From Treponema sp. (GTDB lineage: Bacteria; Spirochaetota; Spirochaetia; Treponematales; Breznakiellaceae): 6,450 bases of DNA. Every line of letters starts with the position of its first letter. Position 1 is the first letter of the stretch. The DNA lies in NCBI GenBank assembly GCA_009784995.1, contig WQXE01000106.1, forward strand, positions 1-6,450. Reading direction: 5' to 3'. The position numbers and the translations under genes are program-made. This document shows positions 1 to 4,347 of the stretch, one piece after another. Below the pieces are notes generated by a model. It worked only from the letters and a program-made list of their open reading frames with translations. It was not told the origin of the DNA and ran no database searches.

Positions 1-1
1 A

Positions 2-1885
2 AATAATCTTCCGCCTGTAAACAGTTTAATAACAGTAACTGTTCGCGGAATTGAAAATACTAACGGCGAACCTATGAACGGCACATATACTTTTTCATGG
101 CTGACCCCTGTAACCGCCGCCGCGTCAGGTGAAATAAATTCCTGGGAAACGTCTTATGATTTTAATACGAACAGTATTACTGTTAACTGGAATACAACCG
201 GAGCTGACAGAGTAGTTACATATTACAGGATAAACAAGGGATCTTACATTCAACTTACCAGCGGGACAGCATCAACCGGAACTATATCCGGTGTTCCAAG
301 AATTGACAATTCCAGAATACTGCAGGGAATAAAAACAAATAATGTATATGAATACGAAATTTTTATTGAACTTTATAAAGAAAACATAAGAGAAGATTTT
401 GTTATATTCAGGATTTGGAATATTGAGGGAATGACTGTGAATCAAACCAATACTGTATATCTTAATCAAGCAAACTTTGCAACAACCGAAGGATTGGCTG
501 CCGGCGGTTTTGAAAACTATATTCTTACAGAAGATATAACATTATCAAATTGGACACCGCCATCGAATTTTACAGGCAAATTATACGGTAACGGTCGTAC
601 AATAACGATTAACAGTATTGTCAGTTCAACAAACTGCGGGCTTTTAGGAGTCGCGAACAATGCAACAATCCGCGATTTGCATATTCATTATCAGAATATA
701 TCAATAACCGGAACGGGAACTACAACTTTCGGCGGCATCTCTGCGGAATGCAGCGGCAGCAGCAGCATATTAAATTCTATTGTTTCAGGATCCGTAAACG
801 TCGATGCTGCAATGAATGTTGGCGGTATAGTAGGCAATATGCTTGGCGGGACTATAAAAAATTCATATTCAAGCGTTGATATAAATTATTCCCGCACCGG
901 CGGCAATAGTACTAATGCTTTTAGAATAGGCGGTTTTGTTGGATACAGTACAAGTTCTACATTAGAAAACTGCGGCAGCAGCAATTTAATAATGGTTACT
1001 CACAACAGCGGTATAGGCGAGTATAAAATCGGAGGTTTTGCAGGCGTTTTACAAAACAGTGTTAGTAAGTGTTTTAGCACCACCTCCATCGAAATAAGTA
1101 TAACAAGTAGTACAACTTCAGACCCCAGGCATGATATTGGAGGATTTGTAGGATTTGCAACTGGTGGTAATTATACAGTAAGTGAAAGTTATGCTACAGG
1201 TTCAATTACAGTTATATCAAGTACACCTGAAAACTCCAATTATTATGTTGGCGGTTTTGTAGGATACGCTCAATTTGGTTTTGAAAATTGTTACGCTACC
1301 GGAAATATTTCTGTTGACAGAATTACTACAGGTTCAGGAGCCGGAAGAATAACAGATATCGGCGGATTCGCAGGCGGCGTATTTGGTACCTCATCTGTTA
1401 CTGCCATAATCACTCTCTGTTTTTCTACCGGATCTTTTACTTTAATGACTACTGGACTAGTCACAGGCGGCAGTGTTGGAGGTTTGGCGGGTTATGTAAA
1501 TCGACAAAGTATAATAGCTAACAGTTTAGCTCTTGGTTCATACATTGCCGGAATCGATCAAGGCAGTTGGACCAATATAGGTAGGATAGGCGCTAATGTT
1601 GATGATCCTCCTGGCGGCCAATCAGTTTATTATTATAATAATCATGCAATTGAAAGTTTAAAACTATATATATTTAGAGGTGTATCTAATTATCCTGAGG
1701 AAACAGAATGGTGGGAAGAAGATATGTGGCCTAATCTAAAAAATGGCGGAACAATTTCTATTGTTATGCTTGCAAGAAACTTCTATCAGAATACTTTAGG
1801 TTTCAATAGTACAATTTGGGATTTAGGTACGCCTGTTACAAGAAACGGCTGGCCGACTTTAAGAAATGTGGGTGGACCGCAGTGA
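2..1885 (+). CDS. Surface/secreted protein with Ig/Fn3-like modules and GLUG-type repeats (5' end outside window)
   Basis: The frame is open from base 2 to the TGA at 1883-1885 (627 visible residues), so the true start lies upstream; the first internal ATG, at 74, falls inside a domain and is not a credible start. Numbering from base 2, residues 1-36 look like the last strands of a bacterial Ig-like (SbsA-type) domain ending GTYTFSWLTP. Residues ~43-143 resemble a fibronectin-III-like beta sandwich (SITVNWNT, then VYEYEIFIELY). From ~145 a beta-helix begins: an ILTEDITLSNW segment and a GKLYGNGRTI segment match the usual lead-in to GLUG domains. Repeated GG[FIL][VA]G units follow, then a C-terminal cap (STIWDLGTP, GWPTL). 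Such proteins are known as extracellular adhesin-like or passenger proteins; the ligand cannot be predicted. No membrane segment, LPXTG motif or other anchor is visible at the C-terminus. Gene 2 starts 10 bases downstream. Ala codons and CGCG content differ from the other genes. Confidence 0.85.
   Translation, partial: NNLPPVNSLITVTVRGIENTNGEPMNGTYTFSWLTPVTAAASGEINSWETSYDFNTNSITVNWNTTGADRVVTYYRINKGSYIQLTSGTASTGTISGVPRIDNSRILQGIKTNNVYEYEIFIELYKENIREDFVIFRIWNIEGMTVNQTNTVYLNQANFATTEGLAAGGFENYILTEDITLSNWTPPSNFTGKLYGNGRTITINSIVSSTNCGLLGVANNATIRDLHIHYQNISITGTGTTTFGGISAECSGSSSILNSIVSGSVNVDAAMNVGGIVGNMLGGTIKNSYSSVDINYSRTGGNSTNAFRIGGFVGYSTSSTLENCGSSNLIMVTHNSGIGEYKIGGFAGVLQNSVSKCFSTTSIEISITSSTTSDPRHDIGGFVGFATGGNYTVSESYATGSITVISSTPENSNYYVGGFVGYAQFGFENCYATGNISVDRITTGSGAGRITDIGGFAGGVFGTSSVTAIITLCFSTGSFTLMTTGLVTGGSVGGLAGYVNRQSIIANSLALGSYIAGIDQGSWTNIGRIGANVDDPPGGQSVYYYNNHAIESLKLYIFRGVSNYPEETEWWEEDMWPNLKNGGTISIVMLARNFYQNTLGFNSTIWDLGTPVTRNGWPTLRNVGGPQ
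638..1545 (+). repeat. GLUG-type repeat array within the surface protein
   Basis: Nine degenerate protein repeats have glycine-rich cores beginning at bases 638 (GLLG), 731, 821, 929, 1031, 1139, 1250, 1361 and 1478 (GGI or GGF/GGL followed by SA, VG or AG). Each core is usually followed by a strand such as ENCYATGNIS, ESYATGSI or KCFSTTSI. Core-to-core distances are 31, 30, 36, 34, 36, 37, 37 and 39 codons, so units lengthen towards the C-terminus. The repetition is in protein sequence; the DNA has diverged (both ggc ggt and gga gga codons). This spacing fits one rung or a few strands per unit of a right-handed beta-helix, as inferred for GLUG (Pfam-type) domains. Confidence 0.8.
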
Positions 1886-1895
1886 GAAAAATAAT

Positions 1896-3845
1896 ATGAA
1901 TAGAATTTTAGTATTCTTTTTTACATTTTACATGTTAACTACAGCTTGCTTCGCTGTTGATTTTTCCATTCGTCCCAAAGTTTATCTTTCTTTTCCAACC
2001 GGAGCGGGTAATATTACTCCGGACGGATACGAAATGTACAACATGGGTTGGGGCGGCGAAATAGGCGCGGAAATTGATCTTTCTACAATTTGGTCTAATC
2101 CTTTAGGACTTGGTTATACAACAGGTCTTGAAGGCGGTTTTTTATTTAAGCCATTCCGAGGCGATACCGCGATTCACGGCAATATATTAAATTTAAATTA
2201 TTATTCCATTGGTATTTGCTGGTCTTTATATTATTTTCCATTGTCGCGCCTTTTTACTCGTATAGACGGAAATTTCGGCATGTATCAATCCAGTAATGAT
2301 ATGGGAATCACAAGACAGTCCGCGGCAGGTATGTATTGGCGTTTAGGCGGAGAAGGCGGCTTTCGTTTTACTCCGGGTTTCCTTCTCGCGGCTAACGCAG
2401 GATGGCGCCAGTATGAAGAAGGATGGAGTTTTGGGTTTTTAGGCGAAAATAACAGAACGATGAACTCAGGTTTTTATCTCGGATTAACGGCGCAGATAAC
2501 ATTTCAGACAGGCAGTAATAATGACGGGATCAGCGCGGTTTTGGAACAAAACGAAGCCGTGTACCCGGCGTTTATGCAAGCTTATCAGGACAACGCGGTT
2601 GGAAATGTCGTTATACGCAATAATGAAAACGCGGAAATCCGAGATGTTCAATTCAGTTTCCGCGCTTCATCCTACACAGCTTCCGAATATCCCTTTGGTT
2701 CAGCTTCGATTATTCAACGCGGACGCAGTATCGAATTGCCTTTGCTCGCGGATTTTTCACCGGAAATCCTGCGCTTTACAGATAACGGCCGCATAATTGG
2801 AGAAATTGTTATACGTTACAGGTTTTTGGGACAGCAGCGCGAAGCTGTAAATGTTGTAACAATAGCGACTCATAACCGCAACAAAATAAAAGAAGACGGC
2901 GCCGCGTTCGCCGCTTTTATCTCCCCTACTTCGCTTGAAACGCTGGATTTCGCGAGGTTTATCGCGGGGTTAGCCCGCGCTAACAGGTTAACAGGTCACA
3001 ATCAAAACATGCAGTACGCTGTTTGGCTTTTGGAAGGTTTAAGAGCATCAGGAATAATAGAAAAAGAAATTTTAAATAACGAAGGTTATGTGCAATTCCC
3101 CGCGGAAACATTATTATTCAGAAGCGGAACAACCAGGGATTTATCTTTGCTTTTCGCTTCATGTCTTGAAGGTGTCGGTATAAGATCGGCTTTTATTCAA
3201 ACAGAAGATAATTTTTTAATCGCGTTTAACCTGGGTATGAATCAGGCAGCGGCGCAGACATTTTTTAATGGCACAGAAAATATTTTAATAATTAACGATA
3301 CTGTATGGCTTCCCTTGTCTATGGACGCGTATAACGACGGCTTTTTCGCCGCATGGAAAACGGGAGTTTCTATTTTAAACGAATCGTTCGCCGCGGAAAA
3401 GGCCGTTGATTTTATTATTGTAGAAGACGCTTGGGCAGTTTATCCGCCCGCGCCTTTGCCTGAATTGGGAAGAAACATTATACGCACGGATAATGAAATA
3501 GCGAAAGATGAATTTAATAAAGCTATGCGGGAATATATAACACAGGAAATAATTCCAATAATACAGATAACACAAAATAGAGATCTTACAGTAATGGATG
3601 AAGCGGCTCGTTTAAACCGTTTGGGAATTTTAAATGTGCGCGCGGGTTTAATAACAGAAGGAAAAACAGCTTATGAAAGAGCCGCGGATTTGGGTTCAAT
3701 TCCCGCGATGACTAACAGGGGTAACCTCGCGTTGATCGAAAGGGATTTTGATGCAGCGCAAAGATGGTTTAATTCAATATTAGAACTGGACAGCGGCAAT
3801 AGGGCGGCGATACGGGGACTTGAAAGAGTGGAAGGCAGCAGGTAA
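1896..3845 (+). CDS. Exported mosaic protein: barrel-like N-terminus, beta-sandwich, degenerate transglutaminase-like core, C-terminal TPRs
   Basis: 649 residues from ATG 1896 to TAA 3843-3845. Residues 1-20 form a signal peptide (MNRILVFF...ACFA) with likely cleavage before VDFSIRP. Residues ~21-212 alternate aromatic and glycine-rich strands (GWGGEIGAEI, YTTGLEGGFLF) and close with GFYLGLTAQITF, typical of a small outer-membrane barrel. Residues ~215-345 look like a beta-sandwich. Residues ~400-510 resemble a transglutaminase core: SGTTRDLSLLF (410-420), GVGIRSAF (426-433), then VWLPL and a GFFAAW segment. The usual Cys is Thr413 and the usual His position appears to be Asn439, so enzymatic activity is unlikely. 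Residues ~573-640 are two TPR-like units (AYERAADLG, RDFDAAQRWF). I do not recognise a named family; a scaffold or assembly role in the envelope is inference. An in-frame ATG at 1866 would overlap gene 1 by 20 bases and put ten polar residues before the signal peptide, so 1896 is preferred. TTAC at residues 15-18 is a weak possible lipobox. Confidence 0.82.
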   Translation: MNRILVFFFTFYMLTTACFAVDFSIRPKVYLSFPTGAGNITPDGYEMYNMGWGGEIGAEIDLSTIWSNPLGLGYTTGLEGGFLFKPFRGDTAIHGNILNLNYYSIGICWSLYYFPLSRLFTRIDGNFGMYQSSNDMGITRQSAAGMYWRLGGEGGFRFTPGFLLAANAGWRQYEEGWSFGFLGENNRTMNSGFYLGLTAQITFQTGSNNDGISAVLEQNEAVYPAFMQAYQDNAVGNVVIRNNENAEIRDVQFSFRASSYTASEYPFGSASIIQRGRSIELPLLADFSPEILRFTDNGRIIGEIVIRYRFLGQQREAVNVVTIATHNRNKIKEDGAAFAAFISPTSLETLDFARFIAGLARANRLTGHNQNMQYAVWLLEGLRASGIIEKEILNNEGYVQFPAETLLFRSGTTRDLSLLFASCLEGVGIRSAFIQTEDNFLIAFNLGMNQAAAQTFFNGTENILIINDTVWLPLSMDAYNDGFFAAWKTGVSILNESFAAEKAVDFIIVEDAWAVYPPAPLPELGRNIIRTDNEIAKDEFNKAMREYITQEIIPIIQITQNRDLTVMDEAARLNRLGILNVRAGLITEGKTAYERAADLGSIPAMTNRGNLALIERDFDAAQRWFNSILELDSGNRAAIRGLERVEGSR

Positions 3846-3862
3846 TACTGCAAAAAATATTT

Positions 3863-3867
3863 GGAGG
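3863..3867 (+). promoter_or_regulatory. Ribosome binding site of the FecR-like gene
   Basis: A perfect GGAGG lies eight bases before ATG 3876. It decides the start: an in-frame TTG at 3861 would overlap the Shine-Dalgarno itself and add five residues (EVRK type) before the signal peptide, so it is rejected. The surrounding 30-base gap (3846-3875) shows no terminator or clear promoter. Confidence 0.85.
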
Positions 3868-3875
3868 TAAGAAAG

Positions 3876-4274
3876 ATGAAAAGAATTGTGGTTTTGGTGA
3901 TCATGATGTGTGTTTTAACGGGTTTTGTTTTTGCGCAAAGTTATACTGTGCAAAGTTTAACAGGACGCGTTCAAAGAGAAAGCGGGAATAATATGGTTGA
4001 TGTAAGAGTTGGAGATATTCTTACAAATGAAACCGTTATTCAAACAGGAGTGGGAGCGTCTCTTGTATTGGCAGAGGGAGACAGAACACTTACCATTTCC
4101 GCGGCACGTAGCGGCACAATCGGAGAACTTGCAACAGCAGCTTCGGGAATTCGCATCAACGGAAACATAACCCGTGCCGATACAGGAGCGACCGCGCGCG
4201 CGGCGGGACAAGTATCAACAGCTTCCGCGAGAGCAAGTGACGCCGCAGAAGATGACAACATCGCAGCAGAATAA
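3876..4274 (+). CDS. Small exported FecR-like domain protein
   Basis: 132 residues from ATG 3876 to TAA 4272-4274. Residues 1-20 are a signal peptide (MKRIVVLVIMM...GFVFA) with a clear cleavage site before QSYTV. Residues ~23-95 follow the FecR-domain pattern: a strand followed by LTGRVQRESG, then VRVGDILTNETVIQTG, then SLVLAEGDRTLTIS and a final GTIGEL. In this family the Gly-Asp and Thr-Gly turns of the double-psi-like beta fold are conserved. The tail (~100-132) is low-complexity, rich in Ala, Ser, Arg and then acidic residues (AAEDDNIAAE), with no membrane helix. The protein is therefore probably periplasmic or surface-exposed and soluble. It lacks the anti-sigma N-terminal region and transmembrane helix of classical FecR, and no sigma factor gene is in the window. 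From memory, stand-alone FecR-domain proteins are often encoded next to CHASE2 proteins, and here a CHASE2 cyclase starts 28 bases downstream; a ligand-binding or accessory role for that sensor is inference. Confidence 0.78.
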   Translation: MKRIVVLVIMMCVLTGFVFAQSYTVQSLTGRVQRESGNNMVDVRVGDILTNETVIQTGVGASLVLAEGDRTLTISAARSGTIGELATAASGIRINGNITRADTGATARAAGQVSTASARASDAAEDDNIAAE

Positions 4275-4280
4275 AAAATT

Positions 4281-4347
4281 ACATGCCGCCAAAGGAGAAT
4301 AAATGAAACTTCAAAAATCGTTTTTTATAATTTCTCTGGCGGCATGT
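4281..4347 (+). promoter_or_regulatory. Potential mRNA hairpin sequestering the cyclase gene's ribosome binding site
   Basis: A perfect 11-base inverted repeat, ACATGCCGCCA at 4281-4291 and TGGCGGCATGT at 4337-4347, flanks the start of the cyclase gene. After one A/C mismatch (4292/4336), bases 4293-4297 (AGGAG, the Shine-Dalgarno) can pair with 4331-4335 (TTTCT) using A-U, G-C and G-U pairs. The loop (4298-4330) carries the start codon. The stop codon of the preceding gene (4272-4274) lies six bases before the stem, so a terminating ribosome could open it. There is no T-run directly after the right arm, so it is not a simple terminator. The repeat is seen directly; folding and regulation are inferred. 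Confidence 0.5.
4294..4297 (+). promoter_or_regulatory. Ribosome binding site of the CHASE2 cyclase gene
   Basis: GGAG within AAAGGAGAA lies five bases before ATG 4303, fixing the start. It falls inside the right-hand part of the left arm of the predicted 4281-4347 hairpin. Confidence 0.85.

Noticed and set aside
272..469. Open frame of 65 codons on the - strand opposite gene 1
   Set aside because: Low-complexity Ile/Tyr/Asn product from AT-rich DNA opposite a coherent coding frame.
2521..2796. Open frame of 91 codons on the + strand inside gene 2
   Set aside because: It lies in another frame of a well-supported gene, has no ribosome binding site and its product is Arg/Cys/Thr-rich without domain character.
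3846..3875. Promoter or terminator between gene 2 and the FecR-like gene
   Set aside because: The 30 bases hold only an AT-rich stretch and the ribosome binding site; no paired stem with T-run and no convincing -35/-10 pair is visible.
4193..4202. (CG)5 run as a separate regulatory or Z-DNA element
   Set aside because: It is explained by adjacent Ala-Arg-Ala codons (gcg cgc gcg) in a Ala-rich tail within a CGCG-rich gene.
3671..4261. Several open frames on the - strand opposite the end of gene 2 and the FecR-like gene
   Set aside because: They mirror GC-rich codons of the real genes, overlap one another, and show no credible start signal or protein family.
4281..4347. The inverted repeat as a Rho-independent terminator
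   Set aside because: The loop is long (33-45 bases), the right arm lies inside the cyclase coding sequence and no T-run follows it directly.
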